Positions 19,584 to 30,224 are shown, counted from the stretch's first letter. The stretch is DNA of 64,000 bases from Acinetobacter gandensis (GCF_001678755.1 NZ_LZDS01000001.1:244953-308952), one strand, 5' to 3'. Translations and numbers: made by a program. The notes: generated by a model not told the origin, from the sequence alone.

Positions 19584-19712
19584 ATACCATGCAGCACAGA
19601 AGATGTTGATTCTTTGTGTATGCCGACCAGTTTCGTTCTACCCTCTAGGATGTATCTCCCCAAAGACATCCTAATTTTTCAGCCCAACTCGCCCTGAGTT
19701 GGGCTTTTTTTT
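19584..19712 (+). ncRNA. Candidate small RNA between purC and rarA
   Basis: A stand-alone plus-strand transcript is suggested by a promoter-like pair (-35 TTCACA, -10 TAATAT) and a perfect rho-independent terminator AGCCCAACTC-GCCCT-GAGTTGGGCTTTTTTTT (19681-19712), with no gene between. purC already has its own terminator upstream. About 130 nt. In front of the terminator is a stem TAGGATGT/ACATCCTA with a 12-nt loop containing CUCCCC, which is complementary to ribosome binding sites (GGGGAG). This is like sRNAs that use a C-rich loop to bind mRNA leaders. Upstream CACAGAA/TTCTTTGTG forms a further weak stem. No protein-coding frame is convincing. Identity with a known family is not established. 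Confidence 0.6.
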
Positions 19713-19764
19713 GCTGATGACATAAATAAGAAGGCGCCGAAGCACCTTTGAAATTTAACTAAGC

Positions 19765-21039
19765 TTACTGCTGCTGTTGTTCCTGCATCCAACGGCGTTG
19801 TTGTAAGCGCTCACCTTCTACTTCGCGTTTATTACGTGCCGATTCATACAGTTTTGTGCCTTTTAATTCAGGCGGTAAATAATCCTGCAAGACAAAATGC
19901 TCTGGGTAATGATGTGGATATAAATAATCTACGCCATAACCCTGTTCTTTCATCATTTTGGTTGGTGCATTACGTAAATGTAATGGTACAGGTAAATTCG
20001 AGGTTTTCTCTGCCAAATCTAACGCTTTATTAATCGCTAAATAAGTACTGTTACTCTTGGCGCTGGTCGCCAAATACACGGCACATTGTCCCAAAATAAT
20101 CCGACATTCAGGCATGCCTACCGCTTGAACCGAACGGAAACATTCCCCTGCCAGCAATAATGCATTTGGGTTGGAATTACCAATATCTTCTGAAGCAGCA
20201 ATCAACATACGACGTGCAATAAAGACGGGGTCTTCACCACCTTTGAGCATACGTGCCATCCAATACAAGGCCGCATCTGGGTCACTACCACGAATGGATT
20301 TAATAAAAGCAGATACCAAATCGTAATGCTGCTCACCTGATTTATCATATCGGGCTATATTTTGCTGTGCGACTTTCACAACCACGGCATTGCTAATGAT
20401 ATTTTCTACATCTGGCTCAAAGGTACTGGCAATTAAGTCGAGTAAATTAAGTGCCTTACGTGCATCGCCAGCTGCAAATTGTAATAAAGCCTCATATTCT
20501 TCAATTTGAATATAACGCTCTTTTAAAAAAGCATCCTGCTCCAGTGCATGTTTTAATAAGGCTTGAATGGACTCATCACTTAATGCATTGAGGGTATAAA
20601 CTTGGCAACGCGACAACAGGGCATTATTGACTTCAAAAGAAGGATTTTCTGTGGTTGCCCCAATTAAAGTAATTTTGCCTTTTTCTACCGCATTTAACAG
20701 TGCATCTTGTTGTGACTTATTAAAACGGTGTATTTCATCAATAAATACCACAGGGGTCAGTAAATCTCCCCCATCAGCAATAATTTCACGTAGTTCCTTC
20801 ACACCAGTATTCAGTGCAGACAAACTGATAAATGGACGATCTACAGCCTGTGCCAACAACAATGCAATTGTGGTCTTACCGACCCCAGGTGGCCCCCAAA
20901 AAATGATCGAAGGTAAATGTCCTTGATCAATCATTTGACGTAAAGGCGCATCTTCACCCAACAGGTGATCTTGCCCAATAATCTGTGATAAATCATAGGG
21001 GCGAAGGCGTTCAGGAAGCGGAATATGACTGTCTGACAT
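19765..21039 (-). CDS. rarA: Replication-associated recombination ATPase RarA (MgsA)
   Basis: AAA+ ATPase related to clamp loaders that acts at stalled forks. 424 residues. Walker A WGPPGVGKTT at about 48-57, Walker B VFIDEIHRF, sensor-1 IGATTENPSFE, and the long C-terminal tetramerisation region beginning about residue 260. SLSALNTGVKELR is a RarA hallmark. The C-terminal tail is Gln-rich (RRWMQEQQQQ). It converges on the candidate small RNA and is not followed by a clear terminator on the minus strand. Confidence 0.95.
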   Translation of the reverse strand: MSDSHIPLPERLRPYDLSQIIGQDHLLGEDAPLRQMIDQGHLPSIIFWGPPGVGKTTIALLLAQAVDRPFISLSALNTGVKELREIIADGGDLLTPVVFIDEIHRFNKSQQDALLNAVEKGKITLIGATTENPSFEVNNALLSRCQVYTLNALSDESIQALLKHALEQDAFLKERYIQIEEYEALLQFAAGDARKALNLLDLIASTFEPDVENIISNAVVVKVAQQNIARYDKSGEQHYDLVSAFIKSIRGSDPDAALYWMARMLKGGEDPVFIARRMLIAASEDIGNSNPNALLLAGECFRSVQAVGMPECRIILGQCAVYLATSAKSNSTYLAINKALDLAEKTSNLPVPLHLRNAPTKMMKEQGYGVDYLYPHHYPEHFVLQDYLPPELKGTKLYESARNKREVEGERLQQRRWMQEQQQQ

Positions 21040-21232
21040 CTTATTATTTCATTTCAGGCTAAATGGAGTTCTGAACTTATTCTAACACTGCCTTTAAATA
21101 ATCTCTTGGCTTAATTTTAGCCGCTTTTGACTACGATATTTTTGTGGAAAATGCATGTCTTTTGCTTTGCATTATGCTGTAAATATGCTTATGTTAATGT
21201 TAACTATAATGTAACAAGACTCCTTATTCCTG

Positions 21233-23437
21233 TTGATTCAATTTACAGTATTATCGGCAGCAGATTTATTTTCCGACTTGCCTGACCTAGATTGGACAGA
21301 TTGTATGAAGCAATCACTAAAGCACAAGCAGATACCCTCAGTTCAGCATAGCTCGGATATCCCTTCTGATTTATATAATCCACTATCCGAAACATCGTGT
21401 AGTGAACAATTACAACGACAACAATTTTCCGCTCAATTTCAGCAACCTGTTTGGTTCAGTACTAAAGACAATAAATATTTTGCCAATCCAGCGTTAACAC
21501 AATTACTGCCCTCAGCTATGGATCATCCAAGTGATCGGGACTGGTTAAGTTTAATTCATGACACTGACTTACATAATTTTGAAACACAGTGGCGTCGCTC
21601 TCAACAAGTGCAAGAATCCTTTCAACAAAAAGTCTTATTTAAACAACCTAACCAAAGTTACCACAACACCCTCATCCAAGTGTCATATCGCACAAATGCG
21701 CATGATAACTACCATTGCATGGTCGAATTCACCGACCTTGAACCAGTCAATGTGTTAATTGAGCAATTACAACAGCAGGTAGAAAGCAGAAATCATATGC
21801 TGGATGCCAGTGTCGATTGCATCAAACTATTAAGTGTTGATGGTCGGGTTCGGCATATGAATAGGGCTGGCTGCTTAGCACTGGGGGTGCCGACCGATGA
21901 AAAAAACTTTGGCATGACATGGCTCAATTTACTGCCTGAGGCGGTACGAGACAAAGGAACCATCGCTTTAGCAGAAGCTGCAAAAGGCAAAACCTCGTGC
22001 TTTATGGGGATGAGCCAGCTCGAAAATGAACCTGCGGCTTATTGGGACAATATGTTGACTCCAGTATTGGATCAATTTGGTCAAGTGAAAGAAATTCTCT
22101 GTGTCTCTCGAGATGTAACATTACAACGCCAAGCTGAAAGCAAGCTGCAACAAATCATCGAACAAGATGATCTAACTGGTTTACTGAACCGACGTGCATT
22201 TAGCCGTGTTTTTAAAAATAATTTGAAACTTGCACGTGATAAGCATCAGCAGCTTGGATTATTGTTAATTGATTTAGACTATTTCAAACATGTAAACGAT
22301 ACCTTAGGGCATATTGCTGGCGATCATTTGCTGCATACCTTAGGTCTGCGCTTTCAAAAATGTTTTAATTCTGAGATTGTAGTGTCACGTTTAGGCGGTG
22401 ATGAATTTGCCATTCTGATTCCGAACCTACATACACAAGAGCAACTGCTAGAGATAGCGCGAATCGCTTGTGCCCAAATGGAAATCCCCATTAGTTATAT
22501 GGGGCAATTTATCAATAGTGGCATGAGTATAGGCTGTTCACTCTATCCTCGTGATGCCCAGAGCACTTCGAACCTTTTAAAATGTGCAGATATTGCATTA
22601 AATGATTTAAAAATCAGTGGTCGTGGTGGTGTGCGTATGTTTACCCAGACCATGTTTAAAGCACTCGAAGAAACCACACGTCAGCTTACATTGGCCCGAA
22701 GTATTATCAAGTCTGATCAAATCGTACCGTATTACCAACCTAAAGTTCGGCTTTCAAACAGTAAAGTGGTCGGTTTCGAAGCTTTACTGCGTTGGTATGA
22801 TGAAAATCAAGAATTACAACTTCCCTCGCACATATTCGCAGCATTTCAAGATTATGAATTGGCGTCACGTATCAGCGAAATCATGCAGGTTAAAATATTC
22901 AAAGACATGCAACAGTGGATGAAGGAAGGACTAGAACCTTTACCTGTTTCGATTAATGCTGCGCCTGTCGAATTTTTACGTGATGACTATGCAGAAAAAT
23001 TGTTAAAACGCCTTAAGCAGTATGGCATCTCTCCTCGAGTAGTCGAATTGGAAATTACCGAACAAAGCTTATCTGAGCGTGGTGCCAATTATGTGATTCG
23101 TGCTTTACACCTGCTCAAAGAAAATGGCATTCATATTTCTTTGGATGATTTTGGTACTGGACATTCATCACTGACCCGACTGAGTAATTATCCGGTCGAT
23201 TGCATTAAAATTGACCGCAGCTTTGTAGAACGCATGCATACGGATCGCTCTGCCCTCGCAATTGTCAAAGCAATCACTCAAATTGGCGCCAGTGTTTCAC
23301 TTGATATCTTGGTAGAAGGTATCGAAAACCCTGAACAGGTCACGACCTTAAAGGACTGTGATTGTCATATTGGTCAAGGCTTCTATTTTTATCGTCCACT
23401 TAGTTTCGACAAAACCACCCAACTGTTGCGTCGCTAA
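21233..23437 (+). CDS. PAS-GGDEF-EAL cyclic-di-GMP protein
   Basis: 734 residues. Two PAS-like regions lie about 60-170 and 185-300 (MLDASVDCIKLLSVDGRVRHMN is a clear PAS start), then a GGDEF domain with an intact GGDEF at 388-392, then an EAL domain starting with EALLRW (Glu516), with SINAAPVEF, ELEITEQSL, DDFGTGHSSL, IKIDRSFV and VEGIE all present. Both active sites look intact, so it may make or degrade cyclic di-GMP, or use one domain as a sensor. No membrane segment is seen, so sensing is cytoplasmic. The start codon is TTG at 21233; the first ATG in frame is at about 21305 and would shorten it by 24 residues. Confidence 0.88.
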   Translation: MIQFTVLSAADLFSDLPDLDWTDCMKQSLKHKQIPSVQHSSDIPSDLYNPLSETSCSEQLQRQQFSAQFQQPVWFSTKDNKYFANPALTQLLPSAMDHPSDRDWLSLIHDTDLHNFETQWRRSQQVQESFQQKVLFKQPNQSYHNTLIQVSYRTNAHDNYHCMVEFTDLEPVNVLIEQLQQQVESRNHMLDASVDCIKLLSVDGRVRHMNRAGCLALGVPTDEKNFGMTWLNLLPEAVRDKGTIALAEAAKGKTSCFMGMSQLENEPAAYWDNMLTPVLDQFGQVKEILCVSRDVTLQRQAESKLQQIIEQDDLTGLLNRRAFSRVFKNNLKLARDKHQQLGLLLIDLDYFKHVNDTLGHIAGDHLLHTLGLRFQKCFNSEIVVSRLGGDEFAILIPNLHTQEQLLEIARIACAQMEIPISYMGQFINSGMSIGCSLYPRDAQSTSNLLKCADIALNDLKISGRGGVRMFTQTMFKALEETTRQLTLARSIIKSDQIVPYYQPKVRLSNSKVVGFEALLRWYDENQELQLPSHIFAAFQDYELASRISEIMQVKIFKDMQQWMKEGLEPLPVSINAAPVEFLRDDYAEKLLKRLKQYGISPRVVELEITEQSLSERGANYVIRALHLLKENGIHISLDDFGTGHSSLTRLSNYPVDCIKIDRSFVERMHTDRSALAIVKAITQIGASVSLDILVEGIENPEQVTTLKDCDCHIGQGFYFYRPLSFDKTTQLLRR

Positions 23438-23457
23438 GTTCATTAGGACACACAATC

Positions 23458-23934
23458 ATGCCGCTCAAATATTTAATCAGCGCTTGTCTCGCTGGTCATG
23501 CTGTTCGTTATGATGCGAAATCAATCCCGCTTAGGGGTTTGCAACGTTTAATGCAAACCCATGAAGTTATTACTGCTTGTCCTGAAATGTTAGGCGGTCT
23601 GAGTTGTCCTCGTTTACCCGCTGAAATTCAAAATGGATCTGCACTCGATGTGTTAAATGGTCATGCTCAAGTTAAAGATGTTTTAGGTACAGACGTTAGC
23701 AAAGCCTTTATTGAAGGCGCATACCAAACGCTCAAACTGGCTCAACAACATGACGTTGACATTGTGGTACTTAAAGAATTTAGCCCTTCATGTGGCACTC
23801 ACGCGATTTATGATGGCAGTTTTAGTCGAACCAAAATTGAAGGCCAAGGTATAACCGCAACCTTACTGATGCAACATGGTTTTCAAGTCATGTCAGAACA
23901 CGAATTTCTCGCCATGATTGAAGAACAATTTTAA
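23458..23934 (+). CDS. DUF523 / TudS-type [4Fe-4S] desulfurase-like protein
   Basis: 158 residues matching DUF523: ISACLAGHAVRYD, then CPEMLGGLSCPRLPAEI, then KEFSPSCG. Cysteines 10, 41 and 112 are the positions expected to hold an open [4Fe-4S] cluster in TudS, which removes sulfur from 2-thiouracil; Cys50 is extra. The TudS link is family knowledge, while the substrate in this organism is unknown. It starts 20 bp after the c-di-GMP protein stop and could share its transcript. The next gene is on the opposite strand. Confidence 0.82.
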   Translation: MPLKYLISACLAGHAVRYDAKSIPLRGLQRLMQTHEVITACPEMLGGLSCPRLPAEIQNGSALDVLNGHAQVKDVLGTDVSKAFIEGAYQTLKLAQQHDVDIVVLKEFSPSCGTHAIYDGSFSRTKIEGQGITATLLMQHGFQVMSEHEFLAMIEEQF

Positions 23935-23954
23935 TCAGCAGATGCTATAGGTCA

Positions 23955-24407
23955 TTAACGGACCCAACGCACAATGTAGTCTTCAATCTCTTCGGGATCG
24001 ACGTTTTCTTCACTGATACAACGGCCTGCTGCGGACTTACGTGCCGCTAAAATACTGTCACGGCTTCCTGTAATCAGATGATGCCAACGTGGCAATGTTT
24101 TGCCTTCCGATATACGACGATAGGCGCAGCTTGGCGGTAACCAATGAAACTGATCAATCTGTTCTGGCGTTAAACGAATGCAATCAGGTACAAATTCTTT
24201 ACGATTTGGGTAATCTGAACAACTGGCCGTCTGACAATCTAAAAGTTTGCATGCCACTTTGGTATAAGCAACTTCGTGAGTATCTTCATCTTCAAGCTTA
24301 ATCAAACAACATAAACCACAACCATCGCATAAGGCTTCCCACTCGTCATGCGTAAGCTCCGTCAATGCAAAGTTTTTCCAAAAATGTGGGCGCAGTGTGT
24401 CAGTCAT
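23955..24407 (-). CDS. YcgN/UPF0260 cysteine-cluster protein
   Basis: 150 residues with the UPF0260 (YcgN) pattern: HDEWEALCDGCGLCC near residue 20-34, then VACKLLDCQTASCSDY, PDCIRLTP, CAYRRI and a C-terminal GRCISEE. The eight or more cysteines form a presumed metal or iron-sulfur centre. The function is unknown across the family. It is a stand-alone gene that converges on the TudS-type gene with a 20-bp gap. Confidence 0.88.
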   Translation of the reverse strand: MTDTLRPHFWKNFALTELTHDEWEALCDGCGLCCLIKLEDEDTHEVAYTKVACKLLDCQTASCSDYPNRKEFVPDCIRLTPEQIDQFHWLPPSCAYRRISEGKTLPRWHHLITGSRDSILAARKSAAGRCISEENVDPEEIEDYIVRWVR

Positions 24408-24574
24408 AATCTAGCTCAAAACTAATATGGCACGCATATTAGCTGAGCGCGCCAAAAAATCTCAGTCTACGTTACCGAATATTGAACATTTAATAAACAA
24501 AAGAATAACATTGAGCATTGTTCAGTCTCTCTATACTGAATACACAGAATAAAAAATCACATGGAGAAAAAACT

Positions 24575-24733
24575 ATGTTCCGCTGGGCTATTATTTTCGC
24601 TGTCATCGCACTGATTGCTAGTCTGCTTGGTTTTGGTGGTGTTGCAGGATTATCAAAAGATTTTGCTGTAATTCTATTGGTCATTGCAGTGATTCTTGCA
24701 ATCGTCGGTTTCCTTTCGAGAGGAAAAGTTTAG
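24575..24733 (+). CDS. DUF1328/YtjA-like small membrane protein
   Basis: 52 residues, two hydrophobic helices: [21 protein letters not shown] and [17 protein letters not shown], with SKDF in the turn. The second helix ends in SRGKV. This matches DUF1328 (UPF0391) proteins. The ATG at 24575 has GGAG 8 nt before it; the longer frame is not needed. No operon partner. The role is unknown; family members are often stress-induced. Confidence 0.85.
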   Translation: MFRWAIIFAVIALIASLLGFGGVAGLSKDFAVILLVIAVILAIVGFLSRGKV

Positions 24734-24870
24734 TTTCATTTACGCTTTCACACGAAAGTGACTGTAGAAAATGTATATGACATTATTTTGCAGGCGTTAT
24801 TTACAAAAGAAACTAAATCGACATAGCTACTTAGCTACACTCAATTGTAAAGAACATGATTCTAAAGCAT

Positions 24871-24903
24871 AAAAAATAAGAGCCTTAATGGCTCTTATTT
24901 TTT
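24871..24903 (-). terminator. Terminator after murJ
   Basis: AAAAAATAAGAGCC-TTAAT-GGCTCTTATTTTTT; a 14-bp stem 30 bp past the murJ stop on the minus strand. Confidence 0.9.
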
Positions 24904-24932
24904 ATCTAATAACTTGTTCATCCACTTTGAAT

Positions 24933-26474
24933 TTAAGGCTTCAAATGACGTGGTCTAAAACCCGTAATAATCAAGGCAAATCCATAAGCTGCGACACCTA
25001 CCACACATAGACCAATCACTTCAGCAACACGCATCCAAGTCGATACATCGCCGTTGTACCACGTTAAGGCATACCATAAAGCAGCAATCATTGCCGCATT
25101 GGCCAATGCAAACTGTAAGATCAGTTTTTTCCAATGTGTGCCAAAACGGAAAATATTGCGTTTGTGTAAGTAGAAATACAGCATACCCGCGTTGACTAAA
25201 GCAGAACCTGATGAGGCTAATGCCAAGGCCATATGCTCTGCATGCCAATCAATCAGTTTAAAGAAACCAATGAATACCACGTTTAAAATGGCATTGGCTG
25301 CAACCGCCATTAGACCCACACGTACTGGCGTTTTAGTGTCTTGCTGCGCATAAAAACCGGGGGCGAAGACTTTAATTAACATAAAGGAAATCACGCCGGC
25401 ACTCATACATTGCAGTGCCATCGCAGTCATTTGTGTATCTTCAAAGGTAAATTGACCACGTTCAAATAAAGCCTGAATAATTGGGGTAGATAACATAAAC
25501 AGCGCAATACTGGCAGGTAATCCCACCAATACAATCACTTTCGCCGCCCAGTCAATCATCTTACGGAATTTTTCTTGATCTTGTTCAGCATGACGCGCAG
25601 ACAACGAAGGTAAAATTACAGTACCTATCGCGACACCAATTAAGCCCAATGGCAATTCGGTCATCCGTTCGGCACTGTATAACCATGACACCGAACCATC
25701 TTGCATGAATGATGCCCAAATGGTGTTCAGCAATAGATTAATCTGGGTAACAGAAACACCAAACAATGCAGGCAGCATCAACTTCATGATGCGATCGACA
25801 CCTTCGTGTTTGAAGTCTACTTTGGGTGGAATAAGTAATTTCTTACGCCACAATTCAGGAATCTGAATCGCCAATTGTAAGAAACCGGCTGCAACCACTG
25901 ACCAACCGAGTGCCATAATCGGTTCGGCCATGTACGGCGTTAACCACAACGCACCCGCAATCATTGCCACATTCAGCAACACGGGAGCAAAGGCCGGCGT
26001 ACTGAAAGAGCCATAACTGTTCAAAATACTGCTGGCAAAGGCCGTCAGCGACATGAACAGTAAATATGGAATGGTCAGGCGGAACATATCAGTTGCCAAA
26101 GCAAACTTGTCTGCATCACCATGGAAGCCCGGTGCATACAGATAAATAATGGCAGGTGCTGCCACCATTGCGACGAAGGTCAAACTGGTCATCACCAGAC
26201 CTAAACAACCAAAGACGCGGCTGATGAGAATCTGAACTTCAGCATGGGTTCGACTGGTTTTATATTCAGTTAAAACAGGAATAAAAGCTTGAGAAAATGC
26301 CCCTTCTGCAAATAGCCGCCTGAAAAAGTTTGGAATACGAAATGCCACTACGAAAGTATCGAAGTCTTTGCCTGCACCAAATACATTTAACAGGACAATA
26401 TCCCGTACCAGTCCCAATACACGGGACAGCATTGTCATTGCACTGACAATGACAGTCGAACGCCAAAGCGCCAT
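24933..26474 (-). CDS. murJ: Lipid II flippase MurJ
   Basis: Moves lipid II across the inner membrane for peptidoglycan synthesis. 513 residues, about 14 membrane segments. The N-terminus ALWRSTVIVSAMTMLSRVLGLVRDIVL and the AFRIPNFFRRLFAEGAFSQAF segment are diagnostic of MurJ (MviN). Length fits the family (about 510). ampD lies 86 bp upstream in the same direction, giving a loose cell-wall pair. No other regulation is seen. Confidence 0.95.
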   Translation of the reverse strand: MALWRSTVIVSAMTMLSRVLGLVRDIVLLNVFGAGKDFDTFVVAFRIPNFFRRLFAEGAFSQAFIPVLTEYKTSRTHAEVQILISRVFGCLGLVMTSLTFVAMVAAPAIIYLYAPGFHGDADKFALATDMFRLTIPYLLFMSLTAFASSILNSYGSFSTPAFAPVLLNVAMIAGALWLTPYMAEPIMALGWSVVAAGFLQLAIQIPELWRKKLLIPPKVDFKHEGVDRIMKLMLPALFGVSVTQINLLLNTIWASFMQDGSVSWLYSAERMTELPLGLIGVAIGTVILPSLSARHAEQDQEKFRKMIDWAAKVIVLVGLPASIALFMLSTPIIQALFERGQFTFEDTQMTAMALQCMSAGVISFMLIKVFAPGFYAQQDTKTPVRVGLMAVAANAILNVVFIGFFKLIDWHAEHMALALASSGSALVNAGMLYFYLHKRNIFRFGTHWKKLILQFALANAAMIAALWYALTWYNGDVSTWMRVAEVIGLCVVGVAAYGFALIITGFRPRHLKP

Positions 26475-26560
26475 CGCTTTTACTCGCTTTTTAAAGTGCG
26501 CCTATTGTAATGAAACTCGTCAAGGAATTTCATTGGTTTATTAAACGCAGTATGTATTGT

Positions 26561-27133
26561 TTATTTGTTTTTAAAATGATGCAGCTGTTGACGAAAAGCG
26601 TTCCACTCAAAAAATGGACCTGGATCAGTTTTACGTCCCGGTGCAATATCTGAGTGTCCGGCGATATGTTGTTGAATTTTTGGATAAACCTGCTGCAAAC
26701 ATGCCACCACTTGAGTCAATACATCATATTGCACAGGTTCGAAAGGCAAGTCATCACTGCCCTCCAGCTCAATCCCAATCGAATAATCATTACATTCTTT
26801 TTGTGCTAAATAAGTAGAACGCCCTGCATGCCAAGCACGATCGTTAAAATTCACAAATTGCAGTACTTCACCTGTACGCAAGATCAATAAATGGGTAGAA
26901 ACCTCCATACCTTCAATGGTTTGAAAATACGGATGCACCGACCAATCTAATTGATTTTGAAAAAACTGCTCAATATAGCCACCCCCAAATTGGGAAGGTG
27001 GCAAGCTAATATTGTGAATCACCACAAGTTGAATTTCAGTATCTGCGGGACGCTGATTAAAGTTCGGTGATGGAACTTGCCGTGCACCGATAAGTTGCCC
27101 ATCCTGAACCTGAAATGTAGTTGCCTGTGACAT
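26561..27133 (-). CDS. ampD: 1,6-anhydro-N-acetylmuramyl-L-alanine amidase AmpD
   Basis: Cytoplasmic amidase of peptidoglycan recycling; its loss derepresses ampC in many species. 190 residues from the ATG at 27133, which has AGGA 7 nt upstream, whereas the ATG seven codons earlier has no ribosome site. Zinc ligands are His40 in VVIHNIS, and the late His and Asp in AGHSDIAPGRKTDPGP. GIELEG is the substrate-binding strand. No signal peptide is present, consistent with AmpD rather than periplasmic AmiD. mupP, another recycling gene, is 5 kb away in this window. Confidence 0.95.
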   Translation of the reverse strand: MSQATTFQVQDGQLIGARQVPSPNFNQRPADTEIQLVVIHNISLPPSQFGGGYIEQFFQNQLDWSVHPYFQTIEGMEVSTHLLILRTGEVLQFVNFNDRAWHAGRSTYLAQKECNDYSIGIELEGSDDLPFEPVQYDVLTQVVACLQQVYPKIQQHIAGHSDIAPGRKTDPGPFFEWNAFRQQLHHFKNK

Positions 27134-27135
27134 AA

Positions 27136-28164
<1,029 letters not shown>

Positions 28165-28190
28165 ACGTTACCAAAATTAAATCCATTTAA

Positions 28191-28218
28191 AAAAAGGGTG
28201 CTCATCAGCACCCTTTTT
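28191..28218. terminator. Bidirectional terminator after nadC
   Basis: AAAAAGGGTGCT-CATC-AGCACCCTTTTT, shared with the converging small lipoprotein gene. Confidence 0.9.
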
Positions 28219-28231
28219 AAGATGATGCCTT

Positions 28232-28447
28232 TTAATCATCATCTTTGTCTTTTGAATTCTCTTCTCGCTCTTCATCCTGATCTTGATCAGCTTTAGCATC
28301 ACGATCATCATCATTTTGCTCATTGTCATGATCACGATCTGATGACAAAACAGAGCGCTCTTTATCCTCATCTTTTGAATTGGAAACATCACAAGCACTC
28401 AGTCCTAAAAGTCCCAACAATGAAAAACCGATCAATAACGCTTTCAT
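28232..28447 (-). CDS. Small highly acidic lipoprotein
   Basis: 71 residues. Lipoprotein signal MKALLIGFSLLGLLGLSACD with lipobox LSAC at 16-19. Asp follows the cysteine, which in enteric bacteria would favour inner-membrane retention. The rest is a low-complexity tail with dozens of Asp/Glu and Lys (EDKERSVLSSDRDHDNE...). AAGGAG ribosome site 6 nt upstream. The gene is real by its signal and start context, but the tail has no fold or known motif. It could bind cations or act as a spacer. Confidence 0.7.
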   Translation of the reverse strand: MKALLIGFSLLGLLGLSACDVSNSKDEDKERSVLSSDRDHDNEQNDDDRDAKADQDQDEEREENSKDKDDD

Positions 28448-28560
28448 TATTTTCTCCTTGTTATTCTATTCTTCATACTGTGCTGAAACTTTGCTGCCAA
28501 CGATAGCGCTTTTCGGTTTTAATTTGTCAGTTGATATTACTCACCCAACTTAAAAACAAA

Positions 28561-28582
28561 AAAAGCACCCGAAGGTGCTTTT
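28561..28582 (-). terminator. Terminator after rph
   Basis: AAAAGCACC-CGAA-GGTGCTTTT, 24 bp beyond the rph stop. Confidence 0.85.
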
Positions 28583-28605
28583 ATCAACTTAAGCTTGAGT
28601 AAATC

Positions 28606-29322
28606 TTACCAACCCAAAGCTTCTTGTTGTTTCTTAATCAACTCTTGAATACCTTTTTCAGCCAGTTCAAGCATTTCATTACACTGTGCACGCGTAAATG
28701 GTTTGTCTTCAGCTGTGCCTTGAAGTTCAATAAACTCACCTGCTTGTGTCATGACCACATTTAAGTCAGTTTGGCAGTTTGAGTCTTCTTCATAGCAAAG
28801 ATCAAGTAATGCTTCATCTTGATACATACCTACAGAAACCGCTGCAACTAAGCCTTTAAGCGGATCTTGTTTGATTTTTTTATTTTCAAGCAAGAAATTC
28901 ATGGCATCAATTAATGCCACTGCAGCACCCGTAATTGATGCAGTACGTGTACCGCCATCGGCTTGAATCACGTCACAGTCGATGCTAATAGTATTCTCGC
29001 CTAGTTTTTTCAAATCAACCATGGCACGTAAGCTACGACCGATCAAACGTTGGATTTCTTGTGTACGACCACTTTGTTTACCACGTGCTGCTTCACGGTC
29101 ACTACGGGTATGCGTAGAACGTGGAAGCATGCCGTATTCCGCAGTTACCCAGCCTTGACCTTTACCTTTTAAAAAACGTGGCACTGAGTTATCGACACTT
29201 GCAGTACAAAGAACTTTTGTATGACCAAATTCAACCAATACTGAACCTTCCGCATAACGTGTGTAGTTACGGGTAATTTTAACTTCACGTAATTGATCTA
29301 ATGCTCGTTGGTCGATACGCAT
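28606..29322 (-). CDS. rph: Ribonuclease PH
   Basis: Phosphorolytic 3'-exonuclease that trims tRNA precursors. 238 residues, a normal length. Starts [20 protein letters not shown]; contains [27 protein letters not shown] (phosphate-binding arginines), and [18 protein letters not shown], all intact, and ends KQQEALGW. No truncation as is found in E. coli K-12. A single-gene unit, divergent from the TetR regulator. Confidence 0.97.
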   Translation of the reverse strand: MRIDQRALDQLREVKITRNYTRYAEGSVLVEFGHTKVLCTASVDNSVPRFLKGKGQGWVTAEYGMLPRSTHTRSDREAARGKQSGRTQEIQRLIGRSLRAMVDLKKLGENTISIDCDVIQADGGTRTASITGAAVALIDAMNFLLENKKIKQDPLKGLVAAVSVGMYQDEALLDLCYEEDSNCQTDLNVVMTQAGEFIELQGTAEDKPFTRAQCNEMLELAEKGIQELIKKQQEALGW

Positions 29323-29513
29323 AATGATTCCTTGAATCTGACTGAAATTTGTTGCGACACATTATAACAGAAGCCATCCCAAGATTCGGAATCGCAGGCA
29401 CTGCATTTACAAAATCCATTCATCTGCCATGCTACATTAGCAAAATATTCTGCTTCGTGTGCTCAAATGAAATTTGTTAGACTTAAGTTTCGCAAAAATT
29501 CAGGAAGAATTGC

Positions 29514-30179
29514 ATGTCGATACGGGAAGAACGTAAGCAACAAAGTCGTAAAGCGATCCTTGATGCGGCTCTTGCATTAAGCACATCAGGCCGTGCATTT
29601 AGTAGTCTCAGCTTACGTGAAATTTCCCGCCATGTGGGTTTAGTTCCCGCAGCATTCTATCGACATTTTAAAGACATGGATCAACTTGGTTTAGAGTTGG
29701 TCGATCATATGGCATTACATTTAAAAAGTATGTTAACGCATATGCGTCAACAGTATTTTCAACAGGCCAATGCACAAACTCGGCAAAGCTTGGACTACTT
29801 ATTTGAGTCTGTGGATGAGTTCCCCGAAGCATGGATGTTTCTCATTGCCGAACGTTGGGGGGGCTCAAATGCATTAAGGCAAGCAATTGCCCGCGAATTT
29901 GATTTTCTTGGTACAGACCTCGCCCAAGCCCTTTCACAAGTTGAAGCCACCCAACATATTCAGTCTGAACAAGATCTTAATGTATTGGCAAAGATTTTAT
30001 TTGAATTAGCGCTCGGATGGGCAATGCAGTGGATCGACGTACATCGTCAATCAGACCTCGATCTACGGGAACAGGCATTGCAACAATGCCGTCGCCAAGC
30101 GCAAACCCAAGTGCAACTGCTGTTTCGCGGTATCTTAAATTGGGACAGATCAGTTACGACGTCTTCAACAAATAGTTAG
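29514..30179 (+). CDS. TetR-family regulator resembling FabR/DesT
   Basis: 221 residues. N-terminal helix-turn-helix about 12-60: EERKQQSRKAILDAAL, FSSLSLREISRHVGLVPAAFYRHFKDMDQLGLELVD. This matches FabR of E. coli very closely in pattern (SFASLSLREVAREAGIAP.SFYRHF), so it likely senses the acyl-CoA/ACP pool and controls unsaturated fatty-acid genes. The C-terminal ligand domain ends with a short disordered tail (SVTTSSTNS). No desaturase gene is adjacent, so a remote target is implied. The ATG at 29514 has GGAA 8 nt upstream. Confidence 0.8.
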   Translation: MSIREERKQQSRKAILDAALALSTSGRAFSSLSLREISRHVGLVPAAFYRHFKDMDQLGLELVDHMALHLKSMLTHMRQQYFQQANAQTRQSLDYLFESVDEFPEAWMFLIAERWGGSNALRQAIAREFDFLGTDLAQALSQVEATQHIQSEQDLNVLAKILFELALGWAMQWIDVHRQSDLDLREQALQQCRRQAQTQVQLLFRGILNWDRSVTTSSTNS

Positions 30180-30224
30180 CACGCTGTTCAGACTACATTT
30201 AAAAATCATAGCCCTGTACACATA

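Noticed and set aside
19549..19712. 19.6-kb small RNA as a fifth member of the GGA-loop family
   Set aside because: Its AGGATGT lies in a stem rather than a loop, the loops lack GGA, and no GacA-like box precedes it.
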